This document shows, piece after piece, positions 53,831 to 63,026 of a DNA stretch of 64,000 nucleotides (position 1 is its first letter; each line of letters starts with the position of its first letter). The notes below the pieces were generated by a model. The model did not search any database, was not told the DNA's origin, and saw nothing but the letters and a program-made list of their open reading frames with translations. The stretch is from UBA5336 sp039818165 (lineage in GTDB: Bacteria; Pseudomonadota; Alphaproteobacteria; Caulobacterales; Hyphomonadaceae), in the NCBI GenBank assembly GCA_039818165.1, contig JBCBUL010000003.1, forward strand, positions 134,535 through 198,534. The letters run 5' to 3'. The translations under genes were made by a program, and so were the position numbers.

Positions 53831-54883
53831 TCAGCCTTCCGGCACGGCTTGTGCGCGGTCGAAATCTCGCTCGAAGAATTCAAACACGAGTTTCTGGTCT
53901 TCCGGCGCTGCTGCCTTCGCAAACAGGGCGGTACGGTATGCCGATGTTTCACAGCTCTCGCGCCCCATAATGGCAAACTTCGCGCGCGCCACACAGAAAG
54001 GGTCGCTTGCGCGTTTCAGTGTGCGCACCCGGCCATCGGTTTGCTCCATCTCGCCATAGACAAAGTAGTCGCGCTGGTTCAGCGCCCGGTCGATCACGCG
54101 GGCGCAGCCAGCCGCCTCAAGGCGCCACCAGCCCCGGCTCTCCCACTCGTCGCCGCGCATCCGGGCGATTGCGCCCCAGATCGGCCGTTCAGTTCGGTTG
54201 CACAGCGTGAAGCCCACATCGCGCGACCTGGCCACGGCGGACTGTTCCAGGAAGTCAATCAGGTCGGCATCGCTTGTATCTGCGGCCAGGCCCTCGGAAC
54301 TCATGAACTCGCGGATCGCCGCACGTGTTTCGCGGCCCAACAGGCCGTCCACACGCCCAGAAAAGACGCCCGCATCCTCCAACAGACGCTGCACACCCGC
54401 TGCTTCGGCTTGTTCGAACGTGTACTGGTTGGTTTCTGTAAATGTTGTTTGCCAGCCGCCGCGACGCTCAATCAACACCGGCCGGAATTTGCGCTCGTCC
54501 AGGCCAAAATCGCTGCACTCTGGCGGGCTCTCGACGGAAAAGGACCCCGTAGGATCCACGCACAATGCACGGTCGCCGCCCCAGTCCCGCGCGCCGCCGC
54601 GATGGGCATCGGACGAACGGCCATAGAGGAAGTGCACGCCCGGCGTCAGCGGCGCATCCAATGCGACTTCGCAGGTGCCTGGCCGCAGCTTTTTCCACCC
54701 TTCCACCACAACCGATTGGCCTTCAGGGCGCGCTACGGCGGCGTTGATAATGAAGCTTGTCTTGTTGCAAAGCCGCCATCCTGCAGCCTCCTGCGCCGTT
54801 GCGGAGGAGGCAGACACAAGGCCCAGCAGAGCCAAACAAAGTGCGCCGAAAAGCGCCCTAAGACACCAGCGTTCCAAAGCCAT
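53831..54883 (-). CDS. Secreted DUF1036 protein with peptidoglycan-binding-like middle
   Basis: A 350-residue exported protein. The signal peptide is WCLRALFGALCLALLGLVSASSATA. Two DUF1036 repeats follow: GWRLCNKTSFIINAAVARPEGQSVVVEGWKKLRPGTC near the N-terminus and GFTLCNRTERPIWGAIARMRGDEWESRGWWRLEAAGC in the C-terminal half. Each has the C-N-x-T and GWW-x-L...G-x-C elements. Between them is a PG-binding-1-like helical unit (GVQRLLEDAGVFSGRVDGLLGRETRAAIREFMSSEG). The ATG at 54883 overlaps the argB 3' end by 26 bases; the frame is open to 54982. Function is unknown, and binding to the cell wall is plausible. Confidence 0.84.
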   Translation of the reverse strand: MALERWCLRALFGALCLALLGLVSASSATAQEAAGWRLCNKTSFIINAAVARPEGQSVVVEGWKKLRPGTCEVALDAPLTPGVHFLYGRSSDAHRGGARDWGGDRALCVDPTGSFSVESPPECSDFGLDERKFRPVLIERRGGWQTTFTETNQYTFEQAEAAGVQRLLEDAGVFSGRVDGLLGRETRAAIREFMSSEGLAADTSDADLIDFLEQSAVARSRDVGFTLCNRTERPIWGAIARMRGDEWESRGWWRLEAAGCARVIDRALNQRDYFVYGEMEQTDGRVRTLKRASDPFCVARAKFAIMGRESCETSAYRTALFAKAAAPEDQKLVFEFFERDFDRAQAVPEG

Positions 54884-55760
54884 GTTCGGTAAAAAGCTCC
54901 ATGAGAAGGGCATGGGGGGCACGTCCATCCAGAATAACCGCCGCCCCAACGCCACCATTGACCGCCTTGGCGGCGGTTTCAAGTTTCGGGATCATGCCAC
55001 CTGCAGCGACGCCGTCGGCAATCAATGCATCCACCTTGTCGGCAGGGATGTCCTTGATCAGGGATTTATCCGCATCGAGAACCCCTGCCACATCCGTAAG
55101 CAGCATCAGCCGCGCCGCCTTCAGCGCCTTGGCCACTGCCCCTGCAGCGGTGTCGGCATTGATGTTGTAGCGCGCGCCGCCGTCGCCAAACCCGACCGGC
55201 GCAACAACGGGAATGATCTGTTCCGATGCGGAACTCAGCGCATTCAGCGAAGCCGGGTCCACGGCGATGGGTTCCCCCACATAGCCAAGGTCAACCACCT
55301 CTTCCAAGGCGCTGTCAGGTGTTTTCACGGTGCGAGACACCTTCTGGGCGCGAATCAGGTTCGCATCAGAGCCAGATAGCCCCACGGCGCGCCCGCCGGC
55401 GGCGTTAATTGCGCGGACGATGGACTTGTTGATCGTGCCCGACAGGACCATTTCCACCACATCCATCGTGGCATCATCCGTGACGCGAAGGCCGTCCTTG
55501 AACTCGGACTTGATGTCCAGCCGGTCCAGCAGCCGGGCAATCTGTGGCCCGCCGCCATGCACCACAACCGGATTGATCCCGAGATGCTTCAGCAGGACCA
55601 CATCCTTGGCAAAGGACTTCGACAGGTCTTCATCCACCATGGCATGGCCACCAAACTTGATGACCAGCGTCTGGCCCGCATAGCGCTGGATGTAGGGCAG
55701 CGCCTCTGACAAGGTCTGGGCGGTGAATTGCGCCGCTTCGATGGAGGAAATCTCTGCCAT
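54858..55760 (-). CDS. argB: Acetylglutamate kinase
   Basis: The second step of arginine synthesis, ATP-dependent phosphorylation of N-acetylglutamate. The 300-residue protein has the amino-acid kinase motifs TLVIKFGGHAM, NPVVVHGGGPQI, GLRVTDDATMDVVEMVLSG, GLSGSDANL and NINADTAAGAVAKALKA, followed by LLTDVAGVLD and GGMIPKLETA. The length and the N-terminal helix (QTLSEALPYIQRYAGQ) fit the arginine-sensitive hexameric type. It is the first gene of the argB / DUF1036 / HAD / dapD operon, which couples two amino-acid pathways. Confidence 0.97.
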   Translation of the reverse strand: MAEISSIEAAQFTAQTLSEALPYIQRYAGQTLVIKFGGHAMVDEDLSKSFAKDVVLLKHLGINPVVVHGGGPQIARLLDRLDIKSEFKDGLRVTDDATMDVVEMVLSGTINKSIVRAINAAGGRAVGLSGSDANLIRAQKVSRTVKTPDSALEEVVDLGYVGEPIAVDPASLNALSSASEQIIPVVAPVGFGDGGARYNINADTAAGAVAKALKAARLMLLTDVAGVLDADKSLIKDIPADKVDALIADGVAAGGMIPKLETAAKAVNGGVGAAVILDGRAPHALLMELFTEHGFGTLVS

Positions 55761-55895
55761 GCCGCGGGTGCTAGCGCGCTTTGCGCAGGTGCGAAAGAGA
55801 TCGCTGCGTCTTTATCTGTTGCGATCTCCCGCGCGATTTCTTATATGGGGAGCATGAGATCGATAGAAAACTTCGAAGAAGTCTAGTCTTGCCCG

Positions 55896-56255
55896 ATGGG
55901 GCGGGGATTAGCTTTACTATTGTCATTGGCGTTGTCGGCTGCTGCTGTAACGTTTGTGCTTTATATCTGTAACACATTGAAACTCGAACTCACCTCATTG
56001 GGGGCGCTCAACACCTTTGTGTTCTCATGTATGGTTGGGTGGTACGCGCTTGACGTTCAGCTACCGCGCCGGGAGATTTATTTACTACTCGGCCAGTATG
56101 AACGACCGCTATTGCTTGAGCTGCGGTTTTTCAGACTTGTCGCTCTTCTAACGACCAGTTTGATCGGAATCGCGTCTGCAGGATTGGCTCTTACAGAGAT
56201 TGATCTGGAACCTGGGCAAGTCGCACCTCTGAATTGGCGCCATTTGTCCTTTTGA
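55896..56255 (+). CDS. Small two-helix membrane protein, start region interrupted
   Basis: A 119-residue, hydrophobic ORF with helices at about 5-24 and 38-52 and another at 82-99; its codons are more AT-rich than the surroundings. I do not recognise it. In the same frame an ATG at 55854 with GGGGAG and an upstream TTGCGA / TATATG promoter-like pair would begin MRSIENFEEV, but a TAG at 55884-55886 stops it; the ATG at 55896 is the only later start and lacks a ribosome-binding site. It may be decayed, together with the frameshifted gene that follows. Confidence 0.5.
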   Translation: MGRGLALLLSLALSAAAVTFVLYICNTLKLELTSLGALNTFVFSCMVGWYALDVQLPRREIYLLLGQYERPLLLELRFFRLVALLTTSLIGIASAGLALTEIDLEPGQVAPLNWRHLSF

Positions 56256-56840
56256 GCGGTGTTTTTCTCGCATCTGTTGGTTGGGCTTTCACAACGTTCC
56301 AGAACCAGAAAGCGGCTCGGATCGCCAATACAATGCAAGCGGATCCGCGAGCACAGGTATTCAGACCGAATCAAAGCTACCATTTATATGCTCGTCAGAA
56401 CGACCGGTTTTCTGGTCCAGCGGGATAAACTGCAGTCATATGATCCGCTGCCGCTTGAAGCCTTCAAAGTAAGGATCAAACACACAGGCGATGTCAGCTT
56501 TTTCCGTGAAGATCCTGAGCAAGACCTACGCCGCATAGCCAGAGACGCCCTGAATCATCTCAACCAGATGGCGTATGGCGTGAGATCCGGGCAGTTAGAT
56601 TATCAAACACTCAACATGGTGATCCGGAGCACATATGTGCGATATGCATGCAGGTATGCAGAGCTTATCAAGGCTGACACAGGCGCAAGGCCCTGCCCGT
56701 TCGCACACGGACGGCTTCAGGGGACGCTCAGAAGCTACGAGCATTTTTTGTGGTTGGTCATGCAATTCGACATTCTGAAATCTGATAACGTAGACATCGC
56801 CCATATCGTCCTGCCGCCGAAAGAAATCGTGCGCGACTAA
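56234..56840 (+). pseudogene. Frameshifted membrane-anchored protein, DUF4760-like
   Basis: A membrane helix (FVLLSGVFLASVGWAFTTF) and NQKAARIANTMQA are read from a TTG at 56234. The frame then breaks, and IREHRYSDRIKATIYMLVRTT plus a long helical domain ending FLWLVMQFDILKSDNV continues one frame over. Removing one G from the GG at 56341-56342 restores a single ORF of about 201 residues. The overall pattern, one helix then a helical domain with LRRIARDALNHLNQMAYGVRSGQLDYQ, resembles DUF4760 proteins. Codon use is AT-rich for the region. It converges on ccoS with a four-base overlap. It could be a real pseudogene or an assembly error. Confidence 0.65.
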
Positions 56841-56989
56841 AGCGGTTTGTCCTCGTCATCATTGAGGATGCGATAGGCGGCGCCGTCGGGATCATCAAAC
56901 TGGCCGCTGCGCTGGGCCCAGAGGAAGGCGGCCAAGCCGATCAGCCCCATGAAAAGCGCGATGGGAATGAGGAAAAAAAGTCCGGCCAT
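56837..56989 (-). CDS. ccoS: cbb3 oxidase assembly protein CcoS
   Basis: A 50-residue membrane protein (MAGLFFLIPIALFMGLIGLA, then FLWAQRSGQFDDPDGAAYRILNDDEDKPL). This is the standard CcoS form: one helix followed by a conserved W-x-x-x-S-G-Q-F-D-D-x-x-x-x-x-x-R-I-L. It is needed for cofactor insertion into cbb3 oxidase. It lies 18 bases after ccoI and closes the ccoNOQPGHIS operon. Confidence 0.93.
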   Translation of the reverse strand: MAGLFFLIPIALFMGLIGLAAFLWAQRSGQFDDPDGAAYRILNDDEDKPL

Positions 56990-57007
56990 GCAGTCTTTCC
57001 TATGTCC

Positions 57008-59211
57008 TCAGAGGTTTTGCCTCAAGGCATTGAGCGTCACGACCAGCGAACTCGCCGACATGGCAATGGCGGCCACAAGCGGAGAGGCAAATCCAAGTAC
57101 GGCAATCGGAACGGCAATGAGGTTGTAGAGCGCGGCGAGACCGAAATTCTGTAGCATCGTCGCCTTGGCGCGCCGGGCGACATCCAGAACGGTGAGAACA
57201 CCGCCAAGGCCTTCACCACTGTAAACGGCATCGCTAGCGGATTGGCTGACGTTCATGGCGCCGCCTGGGGCGAGAGAGGCGTGGGCAAGCGAGAGCGCGC
57301 CCGCATCATTCAGACCGTCGCCGACCATAAGTGCTCTGCGTCCATCGCGGCGCAGTGCTTCCAGTCGCTCGACTTTCCCGGCGGGTGTCGCCCGGGACAC
57401 CCATGTCTCGATTCCCAGATGACGTGCGGCGGCGGCCACGCTGTCTTCCTCATCGCCGGAGACAATTTCGAAGGTAAGCCCGCGCGTGCGCAGGCCGTCC
57501 AACACCTCGCGCGCATCTTCGCGGACATGGTCCTCAAAGGTCAGGCAGACGGGGTCGCCGTCCCCGAGACTGAACCATATGGATGGGCCCGTTTGGGTCG
57601 CCGTGCTTGCCCCAACCCATTCCGCCGAACCAAGGCGTGCGGGAAGGCCGTGGACCTCTCCCTCAAGCCCCAGGCCCACATGTTCGGTCACACGCGTTGC
57701 AACAGGGCCTGCCCCAGCAGCCGCGACAACCGCCCGGGACAGCGGATGGCGGCTGGCGCGGGCAAGCTGCGCCGCCGCGCCGAGCGTATTATCGCTCACC
57801 CCGTCACGGCGCAGGCGCGGCGACCCAAGGGTTAGCGTTCCGGTCTTGTCGAACACCACATGGTCAACGCCTGCCAATCGCTCCAGTGCATCTCCGGATT
57901 TCAGGAACACGCCGTTCCTGAAAAGCCGACCCGAGGCGACGACCTGGGCCACCGGCGCCGCAAGGGCGAGGGCGCAAGGGCATGTGATAATCAGCGTCGA
58001 ACACGCCACGAAGATTGCCTCGCGCACCCCTGCCCCGGCCAGCAGCCAGCCAACAAAGGTCAATGCGGCCACCGAATGTACGAGTGGCACATAAAGCGAG
58101 ACGGCGCGTTCCGCGATCTTGCGATAGGTGGACCGGCGCTGTTCCCCCGCTTCGAGCATGCGAGAAATGTCCGCCATGAGAGAGTCAGCAGCGGCGGCCA
58201 CCGCCCGCCCCTTCAGGGCCTGTCCAAGCACAACCGTGCCAGCATAAAGCCGATGGCCAGGCGCGGCTACGATGGGTGCGCTCTCGCCGGTCACAAGGCT
58301 TTCATCGACGTCAGATATCCCCTCGGTGACATCCAGGTCGACCACCACGCGTTCGCCCGGCGCCACCAACACATGGTCGCCTGGCGCGATATCTCGTGCG
58401 CGAACGGATTGAAGCGTTCCGTCGGCACCGATCCGGCTGACCGAGCGCGCTTGCAGGGCCGCAAGGTCATTGGCCGCCGCATGGGCTCGCCGCCTGAGCC
58501 GGGCATCGAGAAACCGACCGATCAGCAGGAAGAATAAAAGCATTACGCAGGCGTCGAAATAGGCGTGGTGCCCGCCGAGCGCGGTCTCCCAGATGGAAAC
58601 GCCAAGGGCTAAAAGAACGGCGAGGGATATCGGCACGTCCATATTCGCGCGTCCCTTTGAAAGAACGCCCCAGGCCGATGCAAAGAAGGGTCTCCCGGCG
58701 AACAGGACCACCGGACTGGCGATGGCGCCTGAAACGACATGCAGCATCTGACGGGTGGCTTCGCCCATCTCGCCATGGCCCGCCCAGACCGAAATGGACA
58801 GCAGCATGATGTTGGCGGCGGCAAACCCCGCCACGCCCATGGCCGTCAGCAGGCGGCGTTCCTCGCGCTTGGCATCGTCTTCATCCCGCTCAGGGTCCAA
58901 GGGCGCAGCGCCGTAGCCCAGGTCAGTGATCGTCTGAACAACCGCGTCCGCCCGCAGATTGCCTGTCCAGGCGATCCCATTTGACCATTGGAAAGGTTCA
59001 GCCGCGCTTCTGTGATGCCCGGCAAGCGCCGCACGGACTTTTCAATCTTTGACAAGCACCCGCCGCACTTTGCGCCACGGATGCTTAGGTCAATCTGGTT
59101 CACGTTGCCCTTGCGCACCACAAAGGGCGACGGATCACCCGCAACACCCGCCGGCGTGGGCGGCGCAAGACCGCTGGGACAGCCGGCGTCAGTGGCGCTC
59201 AGGTCTGTCAT
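57008..59211 (-). CDS. ccoI: Copper-transporting P1B-ATPase CcoI/FixI, apparent 1-nt frameshift in HMA domain
   Basis: A copper-exporting ATPase that supplies copper to cbb3 oxidase. The N-terminal HMA domain (NQIDLSIRGAKCGGCLSKIEKSVRRLPGITEARLNLSNGQ) is read from the ATG at 59211. The rest is in the next frame, starting NLRADAVVQTITDLGYGAAPLDPERD. Adding one G to the GGG run (plus-strand CCC, 58976-58978) restores NGQMGIAWTGNLRADAVV and gives about 734 residues, a normal CcoI length. The intact downstream ORF (from 58900) has all P-type motifs: VTGES, ITCPCALALAAPVA, VFDKTGTLTLG and MVGDGLNDAGALS. The gene overlaps ccoH by four bases. The lesion may be real, a sequencing error or slippage. 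Confidence 0.85.
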
Positions 59212-59711
59212 TCGGGCACATAGAGCCGCTTGCGCGCTTCCAGAACCGGGGTCTGCGCGTCGCCTTCATAGCCGCGCAGGTCGACCTCGTAGGTGCCGGA
59301 GGGCACTCCGCTCAGGTCAGCGGCGTACGTTCCCGCCCCGGAAGCGGTCAGCGGCACATCGATCGCCGCCCCATTGCTGGCCGTGGGCAGAAACTGGGCA
59401 GCCATGCCGAGCCGGCTTAGCGCACGCCCGTCTCCGTCAGCGACGACAACGACGAGTGTGTCTGCCTCAATACCCATCGCCGCTGTCCAGCCGCGTTCGG
59501 CCTGCAGGGCGCGGGTCTCCAGCCGGTCATTGTAGTTCAACCCCTGAAGGTAGGATTTCTCGACAATCTCGCCCGGGTGAGACGTGATCGCATGGTAAAG
59601 GAACACACCGTTCACCGCGAAGATCACGCCGAAAAAGCCGAGCATGATCAACAGGACGTGCCAGCCCTTCAGTTCCTTGCCCTTGGCAGGTGTGGGGTCT
59701 GCATAGCTCAT
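59208..59711 (-). CDS. ccoH: cbb3 oxidase accessory protein CcoH/FixH
   Basis: A 167-residue membrane-anchored FixH protein. The helix WHVLLIMLGFFGVIFAVNGVFLYHAI is followed by the family motif KSYLQGLNYNDRLETRALQAERGW, then a beta-sandwich periplasmic domain ending LEARKRLYVPE. It is thought to help assemble CcoP and copper centres. It starts 13 bases after ccoG and its stop overlaps the ccoI start. Confidence 0.93.
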   Translation of the reverse strand: MSYADPTPAKGKELKGWHVLLIMLGFFGVIFAVNGVFLYHAITSHPGEIVEKSYLQGLNYNDRLETRALQAERGWTAAMGIEADTLVVVVADGDGRALSRLGMAAQFLPTASNGAAIDVPLTASGAGTYAADLSGVPSGTYEVDLRGYEGDAQTPVLEARKRLYVPE

Positions 59712-59724
59712 GGTCTGTCTCCCT

Positions 59725-61191
59725 CTAGGGCCCGCGGAACGACACGCGATTGGTGTAACTCTCGCCTGTCTCGGTGTCGGTCACGGTAAAGATAATCTGG
59801 CCACGGCGCTCAATAGCGCCTGGCGGCACGGTCACGAGGATGCGGAACCGGTCCACGCCATTGGCCGCCACCGGAAGCACAGCCTCGCTGCCATCGGCCT
59901 CCAGCCCGATAATTTCGATCTCCGCGTCGGCCAAACCTGACGTCTCGATACGCATGGTGCGCACATCCGGCGTCTTGTTGACCAGTTTCAGCGTGTAGCC
60001 ATTGCGCAAGCTGCCATCGGCGAGTTGCACGAAGGGTGGGCTGCGGTCCTTCAACGTATTGATTTCGAAGCTCGCCCGCGTGCTGAGGCCGAAACTCATC
60101 AAGCCCGCAATGAACAGCATAAGACTGGAATAGAGGATCGTGCGGGCGCGGAAGAATGTGTACTTCGGTGCTTCGCCGCGCGCGACCGCGTCCACCGCAT
60201 GGTCGGTGTCATAGGCGATCAGACCGCGCGGACGGCCAATCTTGTCCATCATCTGGTCGCACGCATCGATACAGAGCGCGCAATGGATACATTCAAGCTG
60301 GGCGCCGTCGCGAATGTTGATCCCCATGGGGCAGACCTGGACGCACTGGTCACAGTCGATGCAGTCCCCGCGGGTCGACCAATCGGTGTCCTTGCGCATG
60401 GGGGCGCGTGGCTCGCCCCGTGTATAGCGATACGTCACGTTCAGGGCGTGCTCGTCGGTCAGCGCACCCTGTATGCGCGGCCAAGGGCACATATAGGTGC
60501 AGACCTGTTCGCGCATGGCACCGGCCAGGAAATAGGTCGTGCCCGTCAGAATGGCGGCAAACCAGTAGGCCGAAAGCGGCGCCTGGCCGATGAAGAAGGT
60601 CTCCGCAATGGTCGGCGCATCGTGCCAGTAGAGAATAAACGCCCCGCCGGTGAGGAAGCTGATCAGAATCCAGACCAGGTGTTTGCCCGTCTTCCGCCAC
60701 AGCTTGTTGAAGCTCAGTTTTGCCTTGTCCAGGCGCATACGGGCCGCGCGGTCGCCTTCGAAGGCACGCTCGACCCAGATGAAGAGGTCGGTCCAGACGG
60801 TTTGCGGGCAAGTATAGCCACACCAGACCCGGCCAAAGAGAGACGTCACCAGAAACAGGCCAAGGGCCGCCAGGATCAGCAACCCGGTCAGGTAGTAGAT
60901 CTCCTGGGGCCAGATCTCGATGAAGAAGAAATAGAAGCGCTCGCCGGCAAAGTCAGCCAGCACGGCCTGGTCCGGCGCTCCTGCGCCCCGGTCCCAGCGG
61001 ATCCACGGTACGAGATAGTAGACGCCGAGCGTCGCCGCCATCACGATCCATTTCACCATCCGGAACTTGCCATGGGCCAGCTTCGGATAGATCTGCGCAC
61101 GCTTGGCGTAGAGATCCTTTGGCGGCGGGGGCACCGGTTTGCCCGGTGCACGTCGTTCCAGATCGAGGGTGACTTTGCCCATGGGGGTCAA
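59725..61191 (-). CDS. ccoG: cbb3 oxidase accessory ferredoxin-like protein CcoG
   Basis: A 488-residue membrane iron-sulfur protein (RdxA/FixG family) thought to reduce copper for cbb3 assembly. Helices lie at about 50-70, 90-115, 155-180, 195-215 and 345-365. NapH-type cysteine motifs (FGRVWCGYTCPQTVWTDLF, QVCTYMCPWPRIQG) are followed by two 4Fe-4S motifs, GDCIDCDQCVQVCPMGINIRDG and LECIHCALCIDACDQMM. The C-terminal immunoglobulin-like domain reads TLKLVNKTPDVRTMRI. It is in the operon six bases after ccoP. Confidence 0.95.
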   Translation of the reverse strand: MTPMGKVTLDLERRAPGKPVPPPPKDLYAKRAQIYPKLAHGKFRMVKWIVMAATLGVYYLVPWIRWDRGAGAPDQAVLADFAGERFYFFFIEIWPQEIYYLTGLLILAALGLFLVTSLFGRVWCGYTCPQTVWTDLFIWVERAFEGDRAARMRLDKAKLSFNKLWRKTGKHLVWILISFLTGGAFILYWHDAPTIAETFFIGQAPLSAYWFAAILTGTTYFLAGAMREQVCTYMCPWPRIQGALTDEHALNVTYRYTRGEPRAPMRKDTDWSTRGDCIDCDQCVQVCPMGINIRDGAQLECIHCALCIDACDQMMDKIGRPRGLIAYDTDHAVDAVARGEAPKYTFFRARTILYSSLMLFIAGLMSFGLSTRASFEINTLKDRSPPFVQLADGSLRNGYTLKLVNKTPDVRTMRIETSGLADAEIEIIGLEADGSEAVLPVAANGVDRFRILVTVPPGAIERRGQIIFTVTDTETGESYTNRVSFRGP

Positions 61192-61197
61192 ACGCTC

Positions 61198-62082
61198 CTA
61201 TTCGCCACCACCAAGGGAATGGACATAGACAGCAAGCGCCTTGATCGTGGCGTCGTCGAGCCGGTCTTCCCAGGCGGGCATGTGCGAATTGCGGGCATTG
61301 TAGATCGTTGCCTCGATGGCATCGCGGGATCCGCCATAGAGCCACTCCGCATCGGTCAGGTTCGGGGCACCGAATTCGCGCATGCCGAGCCCTTCTGCCC
61401 CATGGCAACTGGCGCATTGCATGGCGAAGAGCTCTGAGCCCCGCGCCGCCGCACTCGCATCGAACTCATCGCTTGAAAGCGAGACCACATGCTCCACCAG
61501 GTCGTTGATCTGGGCATGGTCCAGCATCCCCATCGCACCGAAGGCCGGCATGGCCGAAAACCGCGTCTCCGGGTCGCCCTCGTGGCGAATCCCGTGGCGC
61601 AGCGTATACTCGATGCCGTCCAGCGTGCCGTCCCAGAGCCAGACATCGTCTGCCAGCGCAGGGTAACCGATGAAACCGCGCCCACCTGCCCCATGGCAGG
61701 TCGCGCAATTGTCACCAAAGGCGGACTCGCCCATGGCCAGAGCGAACTGTTGGAGGTCGCGATTGGTCTCGATCTCCTCCAGCGAGGCGGTCAGGAGTTG
61801 CGCACCCTGGGCCTGACGGGCGGCCTGAAGCTCACCGACGGCTTCGGCCACAAGCGCGCGGTCAGAATGGTTCCGCAGCCCCGGCGTGTTGCTGCCGAGC
61901 CCCGGAAGTGCGGGGATTGCTGGCATGAACACCATGTAAACCAGGGCCCAGCCAATGGTGACATACCAGGTAATCAGCCACCAGCGCGGCAAGGGATTGC
62001 TGAGCTCCTTGATGCCGTCCCACTCATGGCCCGTGGTCTCGATGCCCGAATGGGCGTCGATGTCTTTTTCATGATCACTCAT
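61198..62082 (-). CDS. ccoP: cbb3 oxidase subunit III, diheme cytochrome c CcoP
   Basis: The 294-residue diheme subunit that passes electrons to the oxidase core. A membrane helix (PRWWLITWYVTIGWALVYMVF) follows an N-terminal cytoplasmic part. Two c-type heme sites are present, FGDNCATCHGAGGRGF and FAMQCASCHGAEGLGM, with downstream Met ligands in family positions. The start overlaps the ccoQ end by eight bases. Confidence 0.96.
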   Translation of the reverse strand: MSDHEKDIDAHSGIETTGHEWDGIKELSNPLPRWWLITWYVTIGWALVYMVFMPAIPALPGLGSNTPGLRNHSDRALVAEAVGELQAARQAQGAQLLTASLEEIETNRDLQQFALAMGESAFGDNCATCHGAGGRGFIGYPALADDVWLWDGTLDGIEYTLRHGIRHEGDPETRFSAMPAFGAMGMLDHAQINDLVEHVVSLSSDEFDASAAARGSELFAMQCASCHGAEGLGMREFGAPNLTDAEWLYGGSRDAIEATIYNARNSHMPAWEDRLDDATIKALAVYVHSLGGGE

Positions 62083-62236
62083 CGCCGGGCTCCTTGTCGG
62101 TCAATGGAAGGTGGGCAGCCGCATCGAAGGTCGACTGGTTGCGAGGCCACAGGGCGTACGCCAGGGCGCCGGCGAAGCAGGCGACGAAGTACACAAGGCC
62201 GCCGGTCTGGGCGAAGCTCGAAAGGATCTCGTACAT
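62075..62236 (-). CDS. ccoQ: cbb3 oxidase subunit IV CcoQ
   Basis: A 53-residue single-helix subunit that stabilises the complex. It starts MYEILSSFAQTGGLVYFVAC, has a helix (GLVYFVACFAGALAYALW) followed by PRNQSTFDAAAHLPL, and ends TDKEPGDE. The R-x-x-x-x-x-F-D-x-A-A-x-x-P-L pattern is typical of CcoQ. It overlaps the ccoP start and follows ccoO by 11 bases. Confidence 0.93.
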   Translation of the reverse strand: MYEILSSFAQTGGLVYFVACFAGALAYALWPRNQSTFDAAAHLPLTDKEPGDE

Positions 62237-62247
62237 TTGCTCGCCTC

Positions 62248-63015
62248 CTATCGCCGGTTGCGCAGGTCATCGGCCTCGTAGACCGAGAAATCGACCAGCG
62301 TTCCGGTCATTTGCAGATACGCCACAAGGGCATCCATTTCGGTGATCTCATCCGGGTCGCCGTCATAGTCGCGCACCAGAATGGTACCCTCGCGGCCAGA
62401 CGCCTCGGTGTATCGCGCCACCATGGCGTCCTGGGCATCATAGTCCGCATTCGGGTTGACCTGGGCCTCCAGGTCAGCCTTCGCGTTCTCGATCATTTCG
62501 GCGGTGTAGGGCACGCCAACCATCGACTGGGCGCGAAGCTTGTCGTCGATGTTGTCGTAGTGGAGCTTGTTGTCCATCAGGAAGGCGTAGGGCGGCATGA
62601 CCGATTCAGGCACCACGGAACGCGGTTCGATCAGATGGTCGACTTGCCACTCAACGGAGTATTTGCCGCCGACCCGTGCCAGGTCCGGCCCGGTCCGTTT
62701 CGAGCCCCATTGGAAGGGGTGGTCGTACATGCTCTCAGCCGCAAGACTGTAGTGGCCATAGCGTTCCACCTCGTCGCGCAGGGGGCGTACCATCTGGCTG
62801 TGGCAGACATAGCAGCCCTCACGGATGTAGATGTCCCGGCCCGCCAGTTCGAGCGGCGTGTAGGGGCGCATTCCGTCCACCTTCTCAATGGTGTTTTCCA
62901 TGTAGAAGAGCGGCGCCATCTGGATGATCCCGCCAATGGAGACCACCACGAGGATGGCCACCGTCAGCAATAGGGAGTGGCGCTCAAGGACGCCGTGATT
63001 GTTCATGATACCCAT
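62248..63015 (-). CDS. ccoO: cbb3 oxidase subunit II, monoheme cytochrome c CcoO
   Basis: The 255-residue monoheme subunit. An N-terminal helix (HSLLLTVAILVVVSIGGIIQMAPLF) precedes the c-type heme site GCYVCHSQMVRPLRDEVERYGHYS. Family motifs WGSKRTGPDLARVGGKYS and MPPYAFL, the likely Met axial-ligand region, follow. It starts at the ATG at 63015 after GGGAGAG. It is 11 bases after ccoN and is co-transcribed with it. Confidence 0.96.
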   Translation of the reverse strand: MGIMNNHGVLERHSLLLTVAILVVVSIGGIIQMAPLFYMENTIEKVDGMRPYTPLELAGRDIYIREGCYVCHSQMVRPLRDEVERYGHYSLAAESMYDHPFQWGSKRTGPDLARVGGKYSVEWQVDHLIEPRSVVPESVMPPYAFLMDNKLHYDNIDDKLRAQSMVGVPYTAEMIENAKADLEAQVNPNADYDAQDAMVARYTEASGREGTILVRDYDGDPDEITEMDALVAYLQMTGTLVDFSVYEADDLRNRR

Positions 63016-63026
63016 CAGATCTCTCC

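Noticed and set aside
60025..62973. Plus-strand ORFs of 470 and 494 codons opposite ccoG, ccoP and ccoO
   Set aside because: The minus-strand cco genes carry all expected motifs; the antisense frames have none and are typical high-GC shadows.
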